Assembly (NCBI GenBank): GCA_012295275.1
Contig: CM022667.1
Span: 18,635,245 to 18,699,244, forward strand
DNA from: Chrysomallon squamiferum
Taxonomy: Eukaryota > Mollusca > Gastropoda > Neomphalida > Peltospiridae
Direction: 5' to 3'
Length of the DNA stretch: 64,000 bases
The notes below the pieces were generated by a model. It searched no databases. It worked only from the letters and a program-made list of their open reading frames with translations, and was not told the DNA's origin. Below are positions 36,501 through 50,161 of the stretch, one piece after another. The first letter of the stretch is position 1. The number at the start of each line of letters is the position of its first letter. Position numbers and translations under genes: made by a program.

Positions 36501-39500
36501 TTTTAAGAGCGCACCTAAAATAGTAAAAACATAATAAATAAATACTCTATTTTATCATGGGATTTTTGGTGTTTTTCATTCTTTTCTTATACTTTTCTGT
36601 AACGGTAATATCACTCTAGCACAAAATAACAAAAGATTATTTCAATCCACACATCTTCAAATAATAACAAGCAAATTTATATCTATAATTTATATCTGTA
36701 TCTATGTGTGTATGTGTGTGTGTGTATATACATATATATATATACATACATACATACATACATACATACATACATACTGTAATACTGTAATACCTAAGTG
36801 AAGTGAATTGTCAATTTTCTTAGATGGAAAAATACATTGAATATGACTGTACATATCTGAATATCTTCTACTGGATAAATGTCTAGAAATAAAAAAAACT
36901 GAAAGAGTAGAGCTCTTAATTTGTTTTCTGGACTCTTCTGGAAATGAATAGTAAAGATAAACAGATCATTTCAAATATGTTTTGGAACAATAAATTGAAA
37001 TAACAATTTGAATACAGATAATATTGTTCATTGATACTGAAAACAAAAGCTATTAAAAAACATAATTATAGTGTGTTATAAAAATTAATGACAGCCTAGA
37101 AATAAACAATATCTGCCATTTTGAGCACTAACTCTTCTAAATAACATACACATTTATTTTCTAGTTAAACTGTTACATACCAGGACGATGTGGTTGACAA
37201 TAATCTTCAAGGTCATGTAGTTCTCTACAAACAACAGTTTGACTTTCTACTCCATCTCCTGTTACTTCTAGTCTGATCAGTGGCCTGTAAAATGTATAAA
37301 AATACATAACAAAAAAAACAAATTATATATATATAATTAAAAATTCTGTACAATAAAATATAAAAATCGACTTTAATTCCTGACATTTTTGGAAGTTAAT
37401 AAATAAATAACATGTGCACAATATATGTTACATGTAATATGAAGTTGACCATTTTATAATTTTACTATAAAAATAAAATTTTAAAAATAAAAATAAACTC
37501 ACTCTTCAATTCTTCTGACTGTTGCTCCAATTGGTCTCTGCAAACAAATATTTCAAAATTAATTAAATGTAGCCTTATCATTGGGCTTTTTAAATTTTAA
37601 AATTCAAGTTTGAACAACAGGCTAATTACTTCTTTTATTTTATACATGTCAGTTCCAAAAAAAAAAAATATTGTAAAAAAAATATAAATAAATAAAATAA
37701 CACAATCAAACACATGTTAAATCAATAAAAATTTTAATTATTAAAAAAATAATCTTGCAAATTATTTTCTTTCTATTTCTAGTAAATTTTACTCAAAACA
37801 AATTGAAAAATAAAATAATGAAAATAAATGGATATGGAAGGACAAAACAGAGAATCATCTTACTTTTCCATCTATCAGAACTCCTACAATGGTTACAGCC
37901 CCTCCATGTTCATATGTGATGGGTGGAGTGTCTGACCACCCTCCAGAAATGTCAATTCGGGCGGGGCATTCTGCAGTCACCCATTTGTTCAGTGGAGTCA
38001 TGTCTATAACTCCCATCTTGAAGAACTAGTACAGAAAAGAAAAGAAAAATACATAAAAAAATAAATAAATTAATCAACTTAAAAAACAATTATAAATAAT
38101 AATTAAACTAAAAAAACCCCCCAAAAAACAAACATTTAAAAACATTATCACTATGTCCTTCTAATGAAGGAATAGTATTTAAATCAATCAAAAACCAGTT
38201 ACTTATGGACAAATTATAATGACTACAGGTGATAAACCCTCTAAACAATTTAAAATATAACATATAATAAAATATTCTAAATCTATCTCCACAGTTACTA
38301 AAAAATTAAATTATTCAGTGACTCCATCATATAAAAATGTATAAATTTATTCACCATTACAAACTTTATCCAAGACAAGGCATAACTAAGTATTAATAAA
38401 TAATCCACATATATATAACATTACTTTTCTTAAAAAAGTTAATCTCATAATTGAGCAATTAGTTATTTGTGGTGCTTTCTGTAATAAAATATGTAAAAAA
38501 TATATAATTTATTTAAGAAAAATGTGACTCACTTGTTTTGCAGTCATCACAGCCTGTCTGATTAGTATTCCTGCAGCTCCTTCATAATGTCTCGCAGCAC
38601 GAACCAGCAGGTCTGGTCTGATTAGCCAATGTTCACGTTCTTTTGCTAATGCATGAACACCAGCAACTACATCACCAGCCTGTAAAACAAAGTAGATGCT
38701 AAAATGACCAGTTTTATTTTAATATTGGCAAGGAAAAGAAAGAAAACAATGTATAGAAAAAATATATAGATATTAACTATATAAGACTGCAAAACACATT
38801 TCTCTGCTTGTTAGCATGGAAGTAAATGTCTAAAATTATATGGTCCAGGATCACATTTAGTTATAGTTCTAATAATCTTAGAACTTTTGATTAGATTATA
38901 GTAATGATTAATTCGTGGAAAGGTCACACTACAGATGGTTAGAAATAAAACACACACTTTTTCAGTACATACTTTTCTTTTGTGTATACTGACTTTAGAT
39001 ATTTTATTAATACTAATTTTTATATGTATATAATCTTGAGATTATCTAGACTTCATATATGAAAAAGAGAAAATTAAATCAATGACAAATATAAATAAAT
39101 ATGTATTATTAATTATAATAAATAAACTGCCTTGAACTACCTGTAAAAGCAAATAATTAAAGTTCCATTTGACCATAATACCATTTTACAGGAAAAGAAG
39201 TGATGACAATCTTTTGAAGGTAGTTTTTAAATTTTAAGTTATGATAATTAGCAGCAAAGACGTGGTGAATTCATTGTGACAAACACAGCTTTTAAATTTG
39301 TCTATCAGATTTGCTTTTCTGTTCCCTTTGATTCCATGGTTTTCATTGATGTCTGCAGGAATCTAATGTTATAGGCATTTGGGTTTGAGTTGAATGTCTT
39401 GTTCTGGATCTGATGAGAAGAAATGACAAGAAGGTAGTTGCACAGCCCAGAGGTTCCCTTTGATGAACACAGAGGTCATGGGAGGAAACCTTGAAACACT

Positions 39501-39594
39501 GGCCTTGCTTTGGTAAGTGTTTGATAGTGTGATATGGTAAGAATCTTTTCTCCCTTGTATTTTGATACTGTCTTTAATGGCATATATGTATAAA

Positions 39595-39630
<36 letters not shown>

Positions 39631-42600
39631 TGTATATGCATGTATATATGAATATTATATATTATATATTAATAGAAATTAAACTTATTTTGATATAATT
39701 TCTTGATTCTCCCGTGACTGATTCTATCTTTAATAAGGATTTAACTGATTTCATATTTTAAATCTGGTTTCCAAAAAACCATAAATTAGTTGTGTTATTT
39801 TCTTGTATATTATTACAGAATATGATGACACAGCAATTCTTTTGATTAAAAATGTGTTGTACTCTTGGGACAAGAAACATATTTCTTAAACTGCCAATCA
39901 ACTGTCATGAAAGTAAATTATATTATCAAGTGAAATACATAATAAATCTGCTGTAATGGAAAGCTTTTTCCAGTGTGTGTTTTTAAAAGTTTGAAATGTC
40001 AGAAAGCAATATTACCTCTAAGAAATGAAAAGCCTTTGACCAGGATTTGTTTGCAGCAGGTCCACTGCGCAGTCCACCGTTGAGTCCTGCCATAGAGCCG
40101 AGAACATCAGCAATATTGGCAAGTGTTCTTGCAGCCAAGCCAGGTGATGTTGACTTCTCAGCAACTGTGGTAAGCAACAAATCTTCATTATGACTGCCAC
40201 AAATCAAACTTTATATTTTTACAGTGTTTCATGAAACAAATGTTGAGCTTAGAGGTACTTTTAATTGTACAAATGAAATTCAAGAATAATATGATTTTAA
40301 TAATAAAAAATACAAACATTCAGCAAACAAATAAGCTAAAGCAGTGGAATATAGGAAAACAGAAGTAAACTGAATTACAGTTACTGATAAACTTGTATTA
40401 ATGTAATGAACAAAAGAAAAAAAAAAAAAAAACAGAGATATGAAACTGTATGTTTCATATTTATTTATATTTTATTCTTTGTTATGCTCTTGAATTTATT
40501 TCACAGTAAAATAATTAATAACCACATAAAAATCAGATTTTTATCATGTGTTTACCTTTATCAAGTGTTTCAAGAATTGGCCTAGAGAAGTTTTCAACAC
40601 TGGCACTGTTGTAAACATTATGAAAACCTTTGTGTTCTTGATTAGTCAGGACTCCAACTATATCCTGTTGGCTAATCTTGTAGAATAATTCTCTGTAATT
40701 AAATATATAACATGTCGTGGTTTAAAAAAAAGAAAAAGTATTAAAATATATAATGATTATTGCATTAATACACTTACATTTTGTATAAAATATTCTGAAT
40801 TAATTTGAACTTTATATCAGAAATATATTATTACCAACCACTGGCAATCAGAGCTTGTTATCCAAACTGGATACACATATTTTGCTCTCCTATCAATAAA
40901 AGAACAACTTGGATTACTCCATGTTACAAATATTCTGAATGCTGCCTGTAAATTGTAAATGTAAATATCTCAAAGTGTGAATGTGACATACTTTCTCCAC
41001 TGAAACTCCTTCGATAAGTTAGTAAACTGAAGAATTTCCATTAGTGATAGCCGCCACGATGATCGCCATCTGTAAAATAATAATGTGTTATTTTATTATT
41101 ACATTTTAATATATACTGTTTACATCAGTAGAACAACAGTCAACAGATTTATTTTATACAAAATCATCAAATACTGAATGATTCAATATATCACTATAGG
41201 AAATTTATCAGAAATTATAAAGTGAAAAAACCTACAGTATATTATTTCATTGTAGAGTTCTTTTTTTATTATATTTTTTATTAATAAAAAAAATGTGTCA
41301 TTGGTGATTCATTATAAATCACATCACTTGTGAAAAAACATTGGTGTGAAAAAATGTAACATTATTATTCTTTCTTAAAAATGTGTTTCATTTATTAACA
41401 TATAACAATTTATTACTGAAAAGGCATGATAGTGTTCTGAAAAAAATAAAACTTCATTATTCACGTTTAAATACAAATAACTACAGAATGGACTCCTATG
41501 ACAATACCGTTTTAGAATTGTTTTATCACTGTCCTGTGTTTGTCCTTGAAGCCAGAGAATTTCTTCCAGTCCTATGTGATCTGTAGCATGGAACACTGGA
41601 TACAGTTTGGCTGTCAGAATTGTCTGATCATCATTTTGCTGTAAACAAGTACATAAATATATCTTTATAACCAAGACAATTATAAGATAAAATGGTCTGA
41701 TCATTATTCTGCAGTTAAAAGATTTAAAAAAAAAAAAAGGAATCTGGTTTTACAGAAGCAATAGCACTTTAAAAAAATAAATATATATCATTGTACACAA
41801 GTAAGTTAGTATTTAGTTCCTATGATAATAGTTGTTATACATTTATCAGCAGTAAATATTATTTATTTGTCTTTATCACAAATCAGTTTGAAATCTAAAC
41901 ACACACATACACACAAATAGACAAATAGATAGATAGTCAGGTAGATGACAGATAGAATATTATTTATCCATTATTAGAGTTTATGAATAATATAAAACAT
42001 ACCACATCAGTTCCCCAGAGATCTTCACAAAGTATTCCTGTCCTTTCTAAAAACACCAGCCATAGATCATTACAGAACGTACTCACAGTTTTCCATGCTG
42101 GCATCTGAAATAAATGTCATAAATATTTACATTATATATGATTACGAAAACAAAAATATTACCAACTATATGCATATAATCAAATTCTGCTAGAATCAAT
42201 AAACAAAATTCAAGCTATTGTTATTAGTGTAAATATATTTTTAAATTATTCAGATTTAATTAATTAATGTTATTTGTAATCGTACCTTATATACTAAATA
42301 TAGAAAATAAAATCATACTGTTATGTTATCAAATCGACCATGCACAGTTAGAACATAAGGGTTGGTGTTTAGTGTTTTCAAATGGATGTTGAAGCCCTGA
42401 ATGACTAGATCATCATCAAACTTGATCAGCTTCTTCACCTGTTAATAAACAAATTGTAACTGTATTAATATGCAAAGTAAACAAATTTCAGTATTATTAA
42501 GAAAATGTTCCACATTTAGAACATTAACAGATTTTACTTTTAATTATTTTGAATGAAACATATCTATAATTTCAGATATTTGTAACTGATTTAAATTTAT

Positions 42601-45600
42601 TAGTAGATGTACTATTTTTAATTAAAAATAACAAATAAAGTTATATTATTTAAGAACTATTTTGTTTTGATGTTTAGAATTGTTTTTAAGCTATAAGTAA
42701 ATCAGTATTTGTGAATCTGCTACTCCTGAGAGCAGTAAGCTGAGAAATAAAATGGGCTACATTAATTTAATTTGTGTATTATTTAAGCTTGCAAAATAAA
42801 AGAAACATCAAATTTATCCTGCTCAGATAATGGAGATTGCAGTTTGGCCCAGCCTTACTGCAACTATATATATATCTTTCAAATTAATAATTAGAATAAT
42901 TTTCAATAATTTAATAAATAAATTACCTTGATATCTTCAATGCGCAAACCAGCAATAACAGAGTCCTTTCCAATCATAATTTTTCCTTGAAAGCAAGAAT
43001 GACTGATTGTTGTCTTTGACCCAACAGTTACTTCCCCTTGTAGTAGACTGTTAATAACAACACTATCCTCATTCACGTGACTCTTGGTCTACAAATAAAT
43101 TAAATTAAAATACATTAGTGGTAATTTCTGTTCCCAAACCAAATTCAGACAAATTATAAATATCCACTATTTCCAAACACTGTCTTCCTACTAATTATTA
43201 TTAACTTTATTCGTTTTTCAATTTCAATAAGAGTTATTTACAATTTTTGCTTTGAGTTAATGAATAAAAAAATAAAAAATACTTATAGATATTAAAAGAA
43301 TAAACACTCTGTAGATCATTGTTTTAAAATAGGATTTAAAAGCAGAGGATTTAAAATATTTTGGGATGTCAACAAAAATGATGGAAAATGTATAAACTTG
43401 TGTTTTAAATTAAAATTTGAAAAACATTATAAGCAATTTAAAATAATTACCCCAATTGCAGAGTGTATGCAATTCCTCCAAATAAGGCTGGTATAGTTAC
43501 ATGCCTTCAAAGGACAATTAATCAGAACTTTTTTGTGTTCAGCAGAAAGGTCAGATAAATAGTGGAACTCTCCTGTTTCTATCAAACCTGAAGAATTTAA
43601 AATAAAATTGTACACTGTGTAATCATGTTCATACTGAATGAAGTAATTATTATAAATGGAAAAATTATCTTAATACATCATACATTTTAATAAAATTAAG
43701 AATAAAATTAATCTGCAATTTGACCTCTTACTTATTACCCAATCTGTCTCTGTAAGTTCTTTTTACTACTTATTACATAAATGAAAGAAAAGAAGTTATT
43801 CAATAAACAAAGACTGCCAATTATTGCCTGTTGAGATGTTTAGTTTAGTATCATAATGGAAGTGAAAAATGAGATTAATAAGATTTTAAGATTTTAAACT
43901 ATAACAAAACAGACTAATATCTATGCATCATACTGTAAGTGAAAAATGACATTAAAGATTTTAAACTGTAATTAAATATATAATATAAAATTTAATATAT
44001 ATAAATATAGACATTTAACATAAAAATTGAGAATTACATAATATTTGAAACTCCTTACATGCTTTGATTTTAAAGTCATGTAGTTCTTTCCAAAGTGTTC
44101 TAGCCATGGCCACATTCAGCTGGTTTTGACAGTCTTCTGATTTTGTGATATTTGAAAATGAAGTGTTTCTTTGTCCAGATACAAACTCTGTCTCTGACAA
44201 CCCAGTCATTGGCAGAAGGACATCAAAAAACAATGATAGCTTAAATAAGAACATTTAAATAAAATATATCAAACTATTAAAATTATCTAGCTTTCAATTC
44301 CAGTAGGAACATCTTGAAGTTATTGACTTTAATGACTGAATCAAGCCAAAAATAACATCAATACTTTCAACCGTAAAACTCATTACAGAATTTAGATTTT
44401 TGACTGTTTAAGATTAGATTAAACATAATAATAATTACAATAATTAATAATATTTTTCAGCCACATATTACTTGATTTCACTATGACCAACTTTTAAGTT
44501 TTTCATTAAAATTATTAACAAACACAGAATTCAGAGTGAAACTGTAATTTTATTTTAACCACACCTTAATTGGTGCTTGACCACTGTCCAGTCCCATGTA
44601 GGTGCAAGCATCCAGTGGTGGTTTAGTATGAAATGACAGCAGTTTACTGGCAACAGCAATACTGAAGTAAACAACACCAGCAACCTAAAATGTCTTAAAG
44701 GATTTTTAATGTGTCCTCTTTAAGTCTGCTTTTCAAGTATTTATAAGTTAGAAAAAGATTAATTAGCAATGACATCACAACACAAATATGATATTATATA
44801 CATATATATATATATATATAGCTTAGAAAAAAGTAAAAATATAAACAAAATTTGAATATTAAAATTATTTAAATTATATAAGAATCAAAAACAGATTTTT
44901 ATGTTTTGTTCTTTTATGTTGTCTTTTGTTAAAAATTTTGATATAAAAAAATTTAGACACACACACACCTGTAAATATGTATATATTTTATATTTGATAT
45001 TAAAAATACCAATTAAAATCAAATCATAAATTTAAATAATGACCACAGGAACAGATCCATCTGGTCGTTGGCATGTGTGTAATATATCAGCTTTCTGTTT
45101 GTAAAGGATATCTTTGACGTTGCCCTGGAAAACAGAATATTTTAAAACAGATTTCATTGACAGCTGTTTCTTTATAAAAATATGTAGTTGTTGTTAAATG
45201 GAATCTTGGGAAAAACTAACAAATAAGCTACCTTTCTTTTCCTCAAAAATAACTTTTGCAAACAACATGATTTCATGTGATAATTTAACAAATTCTCTAA
45301 GTGTAATAAGGTATATTTATAAATGTATCAATACTACATTATACACACTGGTTAACAGAATTTGCCATATTTAGTAAAGACATAGTCTTACTTCAGAATC
45401 TAATTTATACACGCCATGATCTTTACAATACTGCACAGTGCTAGGCATTGTGATAACACACACATCACTCTCAACCCATGGGATATCTGTAAAAAAAGGT
45501 AAAGAAATATATATATATATATATTTTTTTTTATTTTTTTAAACAAGAATGGCAATATATTCAAACACAGTTTAGAATGGATTATTACAATAACATTCCA

Positions 45601-48600
45601 AATTATTTTATAAAGACAATTTCATAACATTCTTTTTTATTTATTTAATTATTTTATTACCAACTTCTTCTTTTCTTTTTTTTCACTAAAGTAAATTAAT
45701 CAAAGTGTTTGCCACTGAATTATTTGCCATTCAAAACAGCATACTGCTGATTTATTATTATTTTGGTGGGTTAATGATTTAAGAGATGGCAATGTATATA
45801 TTACAAAAATAAGTACAATAATTTTAAAAAATGCAATGATCATTAATATTAAATACCAGTGATCTGACAATAAACACATATTCATTTATTCATTTGGCAG
45901 ATAAATAAATAGAACTTCTGAAAATACACTGTCTATGAAAAATAGAAAACAATAACTTTTCTGAGATAAAACAAAATGTCTGATTAAGTTTTAAAAATAT
46001 GGATTAAGATATAATAACTGTCAGTACTTGTTTAACAGTTATTTTGAAAAAATATGTTAAATAACTGAATCTTTGGAGATTTTTTAATATAACTGAAATG
46101 ATTTATTGTTACCAGCATCAGATGGGATAGAAAGCATCATGTCAGTGCTACTGATCCAAACTCCAGAATGAGATTTCACTGCAATCTAAACAAATAAAAC
46201 ATCAGTCACTAATTGCAACTATTTATTATTCTAAAATATTAAATAATTTCATATACAATACTAAAAATCAAAACTAAACTACAAACATGAGAATTATTTA
46301 TTTATTCCACATAGACCTGAGATAACAAGAAAAAGAAGATGCTGCTGGCTTTCACAGTCAACTTTTTTCAGTAGCAGAAAGGAATGATCCCACAGACAGG
46401 ATAGTACATACCAAAAAGCAAAATAAAAAATATTTTATTAAAGTACCATTAATTTTGATTAGTTTTTGCTGTGTATCATTATATTATTAATTTATTTCAA
46501 ATTATAAAATGTACATTACATACTTTAAAAGAATTACCCAGTGTCAGATAATAGTTGTGATTATATTAATAATGTACCTTTTCTGAAATAACTGTAAGCA
46601 AGAGATCAATGCTAGTAAGCAGACCATCATATTCTGGATTCATATACTGAACAGGAAGTGTTGTAAATGGTCGACTACATGAATCATAAGGATATGTTCT
46701 GCCCTGAATATTTATATATATATAAGCATTAATATATCTACACAAATAACACAAAAGCTGATGTTTTTCTTATTTTTATAACATATTTAAAAGAAAAAAA
46801 AACAAACATGTAAAACAAAAGTGAAATAGCATTTTCAAGAGTTGGATTCTCATTTTTATTCTTTATAATTAGCAATGTAAGGTTTTAAGTAAATAAATAT
46901 TAATTTAAGGTTTTAAAAATATATTAAGGTCATTTAAAAAAAAAAAAATTCAATAAATAAAATAAATTGTGAATGGTAAGTAAAAATAAAATCATATACT
47001 AGTGTGAATCAAATTACTCACACTGTGAAAGATAAGAATGCGAGCATCCAGAAGCACATCTGGGTTAATCACCTAAATATATCAGAAAATAATTTAAATA
47101 CAGACCACATACACATATATATATACTGCAAAAATTAATAATAATACTAAAATATTAATGAGACTTTGGAAACATAAATATGTAGAGAAAGACAACATAT
47201 ATTTTAATTAAAAATAGAAATATTAACATGTCTCATTGGTATACATCATTAGCTATAAATACCCCCCCCCAATAAAAAGAAAAACCTATTATAATAACTC
47301 AAAAAAACTTTAGTTACCGTGTATCCCTTTTTGGCACTTAAAAACTCAACAATGGTTAATAAGGCATTGATTGTGGCTCCACCACTACCAACATTTGATT
47401 TTGGATCCTCAACTGTCAACAATATGACATCCTTATCAATGTAGCCTTTAGCTTGACGTATTTCAAGTTCTGTAAAAAAGAGAAAAACAAACAAAAAACA
47501 AAAAAATAAATAAATAAATAAATAACAAAAGTAAATAAAGTAATAAAATTCATCAATGAAATTAAATTAAATTTCATCCACTGAATCATTATATGAAAGA
47601 TGTAAAAAGGCAGCTAGTTACATACCTTGCTGTAAAGTAAGAGTCCATTCTTTGTTAGCTGATGTCAGTACAATAGCTGTCCAACATTCTTTTCTATTAT
47701 GTATCCTGCTAAGATAAAAATAATATTTATTTTTATATTTTTATTAATACCTACAGCTTAATCTAAAAGCATGTATTATTATCCAAATTATATTAACAAT
47801 GTACTTTAGCTGCTTCACTGCTTGTAAAATTAATGTTAAAAACATTTTGTCTAAACATCAATTTATGAATACAGCTTTTATTTCTTTCTTTATTATTATT
47901 ATTTTTTAAATTCACTTTGGAAATAAAAATTATTATCAATTTACCAACTTTCTGGTAATGGTATCTGGCTTCTTTGAATGCAATTTTATAACCACTGGAT
48001 AATTTATATAGATTCTAAAATGAAGCACTAATGAATTGAAACATTTTGTTCTGCGATTCCTCTATTAATTTATAGTAATTTCTCTGTTGAAAACTGCTTG
48101 TTTTAATTATAATAATGTGTACAAACTGGTTTGTTCATAATAATAGCAAAGTGTTTTGGTATTACAACTATTGAGAGACACTTGCTTGAGGACTACAGAC
48201 AGAGAATATAATGTAATTTATTTTATAATATTTTTACATAAGTTGGTTGTATTTTGCTTTTTTAAAAGCCATTTTATATATATCATGCTCTAAGTCAGTA
48301 AGTGGATTCAGGATTGGTACATATAAATGATCGAGTAGTCCATGAATTGCAGGGCAGCTGAGCCGGTCCCCTTTCTTGTTATCTAAGGTAATTCGATGTT
48401 CTATGAATAAAACAAGTCATTAAATAAAATATTTATCTTTCATTCCCATTACAGCATTAGTAATTTTCTTTGATTCCTATTACAGCATTAGTAATTTAAT
48501 ATATGCACTGATGGTCAAGAAAGCACATAATATTACGAAATAATTAACTTAAAGCTCTGATCAGCTATAGAAGTCAGTAAATTATAAGTAATATATAACT

Positions 48601-48807
48601 GATCATTAAGTTAAAGTGTATTTTCTTTGTTTAATAATATACTGTATTGCACTGTTTATATAGTTTATTAATTGTTATACTTAAAGTTATACCGTAAGTT
48701 ATAGTCCGATATTGAATCATGAATGTTACATGTATCACAAACAATATCGTATTACTAAATACTTCTATTCACCTGGAATTGCCATTTCTTTCAGATTTAT
48801 GTGCCAT
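33043..48807 (-). CDS. FCSK: L-fucose kinase (fucokinase)
   Basis: Phosphorylates free L-fucose to fucose-1-phosphate in the cytosolic salvage route to GDP-fucose. Exons in order: 48773-48807, 47626-47705, 47318-47469, 47022-47072, 46578-46703, 46113-46185, 45392-45486, 45044-45124, 44565-44684, 44059-44239, 43451-43587, 42927-43088, 42319-42438, 42003-42104, 41508-41638, 40992-41069, 40556-40692, 40016-40164, 38533-38679, 37864-38025, 37503-37537, 37181-37284, 36377-36514, 35918-36012, 35381-35599, 34638-34737, 33311-33534, 33043-33114. All join in phase into 1101 residues (human 1084). The N-terminal half is the fucokinase/pyrophosphorylase-like domain with [12 protein letters not shown] (65-76) and [15 protein letters not shown]. 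The C-terminal half is a GHMP kinase: [14 protein letters not shown], the ATP loop LPHGSGLGTSS (861-871), [10 protein letters not shown] and [10 protein letters not shown] (1049-1058). The key motifs are intact, so it should be active. Confidence 0.95.
33548..33585. repeat. (TA)n microsatellite in an FCSK intron
   Basis: About 19 TA units right next to the acceptor of the exon at 33311-33534. Confidence 0.95.
33712..34326 (-). mobile_element. Tigger/pogo-type element with transposase N-terminus, in an FCSK intron
   Basis: The right end (on the minus strand CAGTGATACCTCAAGTTACG) is a Tigger-type terminal repeat. From 34070 down, the minus strand encodes a transposase start, [20 protein letters not shown], and continues with a CENP-B-like helix-turn-helix ([15 protein letters not shown]), then an early stop. 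The catalytic part and the other terminus are missing. It shares 33712-33800 with the copy at 22006-22090. Confidence 0.85.
48234..48785 (-). CDS. Candidate 59-residue protein sharing FCSK exon 1 in another frame
   Basis: Within FCSK exon 1 a second ATG (48785) lies in a different frame. Splicing from the same donor (48773) to a well-formed acceptor in FCSK intron 1 (TTTTATTCATAG) joins it to 48234-48400 and gives 59 residues: [15 protein letters not shown].. [20 protein letters not shown].. NQLM. The second exon is clearly richer in GC than the surrounding intron, and an AATAAA (48217-48222) starts 12 bases after the stop. In the FCSK frame this exon hits a stop at once, so it is not a normal FCSK exon. 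The 48785 ATG has G at -3 and +4; the FCSK ATG has C at -3. No domain, signal peptide or membrane segment is seen and I do not recognise the family. It could instead be a separate small gene using this exon as its first exon. Confidence 0.5.
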
Positions 48808-49001
48808 TTGATTGCGTCATAAAATATAAACAAATTTAAACTGCCGCAATGAAAACTAAAATAATGCAAAAAAAAAATAGATATTAATGGAATCCAATGG
48901 ATTTAGAGTTACTTCCCTTACAGTATTTAATAAAAGGAAACGTGTTGATTTCCTCATGGTTGTTTTTATTTTTTTAAATATTTGACTAAAGCTCCGGGAG
49001 G
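48808..49001. promoter_or_regulatory. FCSK 5' flank / probable promoter
   Basis: Short 5' flank of FCSK ending at a hAT-type MITE. It includes an upstream ATG (48820) opening an 8-codon frame (stop included) that overlaps the FCSK start and ends at 48797. No clear core promoter motif was found. Confidence 0.3.
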
Positions 49002-49221
49002 CAGTAGCGTGCAGAGGGGATTCAATAAGAGAAAAGAACTTAATAAACTTGGTTGATTTATATTTAAATCGAATAGTGTTTATTTTATTTTTCATCCGTG
49101 TTCACATATTCAAAATATCTTCCTTTCTCATATTTCCCATAACTAGATCTTATACTTGAGTTTTCGGGGCATACAATCAAGGATTTCGCCCACGGTATCA
49201 CCAGACCTCTGCACTCCACTG
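49002..49221. mobile_element. hAT-type MITE with perfect 8-bp target duplication
   Basis: 220 bases bounded by CAGTAGCGTGCAGAGGG and the inverse of CAGTGGAGTGCAGAGGT (14 of 17 matching), flanked on both sides by CCGGGAGG (48994-49001 and 49222-49229). CA..TG ends and an 8-bp duplication are hallmarks of hAT elements. It has no coding capacity. Confidence 0.88.
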
Positions 49222-49455
49222 CCGGGAGGGGCCAAGTGATGTAGCCACTTCTCCCCCGTTAATCTCATCTGATAAATACCACATAAACTGAACACGGGAA
49301 AACAGATGAATATCCTGCACAAAGGTTTATATTCCATATAGCACTTAAATCTAGAAAATTCATTCTTTATAATGTTGTGCTAAAGCTCGGAATAATGGTG
49401 TATGGTATTGTCTAACGAAGTCCCTTAGGTTTTCAAGAAAAATAAAATAAAATAA

Positions 49456-49482
49456 TAATAATAATAATTATTATAATAATAA

Positions 49483-49514
<32 letters not shown>

Positions 49515-49515
49515 A
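49456..49515. repeat. (AAT)n microsatellite
   Basis: Interrupted AAT/ATA triplets leading into a TA-rich run, at the left edge of the mariner-type element. Confidence 0.85.
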
Positions 49516-49554
49516 AACTAAAATAATATATATATATACACATATACATATATA

Positions 49555-50155
49555 CAGGGTGTCCCAAAAGTAACCGAACCGCAAACTTAAATAAAATTAG
49601 ACATTAAAAATAACAAATTTAATTCCATCTTTTATGCCATTTTATGTTATCGTTTGTACTATTCATTTACTTCCGTCAGCAGTAGTCTTTGGATTGATTT
49701 TTGTTACCTGATTGTAGCGTTCTTCGTGATCGAGACTTCTGTTTTAGCGCGCGTTACTGGACTCGCCATGGTTTGACTTGAAATGGTACCTTTACTCTTA
49801 AAAATGCAGCGAAGAACTTTTGATTTAAACGAACGTATCTTCGTTATTAAGAATTACTAGGCAATGACTAGCTAGCTACAAGCATGTTGAAGAAAGATGG
49901 GAAGTAAACTTTAGAACACCTGTACCGAGTAAATCGACAATGTTCAATCTTGTATCCAAATTTGAAGTAACTGGAAGTGTGTCAAATGCTCCTAAAAAAG
50001 TATGTCGCAGTGTTGTCAAAAGGTGTCGTGATTGTATTGAAGTTCAAGGTAGACATTTTGAACATTTGTAAATACTATTGTTTTTAATATCTTTAATTTG
50101 TTGTTTTTAATAATTTTATTTAAGTTTGCGGTTCGGTTACTTTTGTGACACCCTG
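49555..50155 (+). mobile_element. mariner/Tc1-type element with transposase HTH relic
   Basis: 601 bases with about 45-base inverted repeats (CAGGGTGTCCCAAAAGTAAC.. and its inverse), flanked by TATA. The centre, on the plus strand, retains a broken N-terminal transposase piece: MQRRTFDLNERIFVIKNY, a stop, then RWEVNFRTPVPSKSTM and KFEVTGSVSN. The catalytic domain is deleted. It is not the same family as the element at 7698, although both start CAGGGTGTCCC. Confidence 0.88.
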
Positions 50156-50161
50156 TATAGT

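Noticed and set aside
39369-39641. Minus-strand 90-codon open frame in an FCSK intron (HTHTHTHT-rich start)
   Set aside because: Begins inside a CA/GT microsatellite, has no domain, and lies between well-phased FCSK exons.
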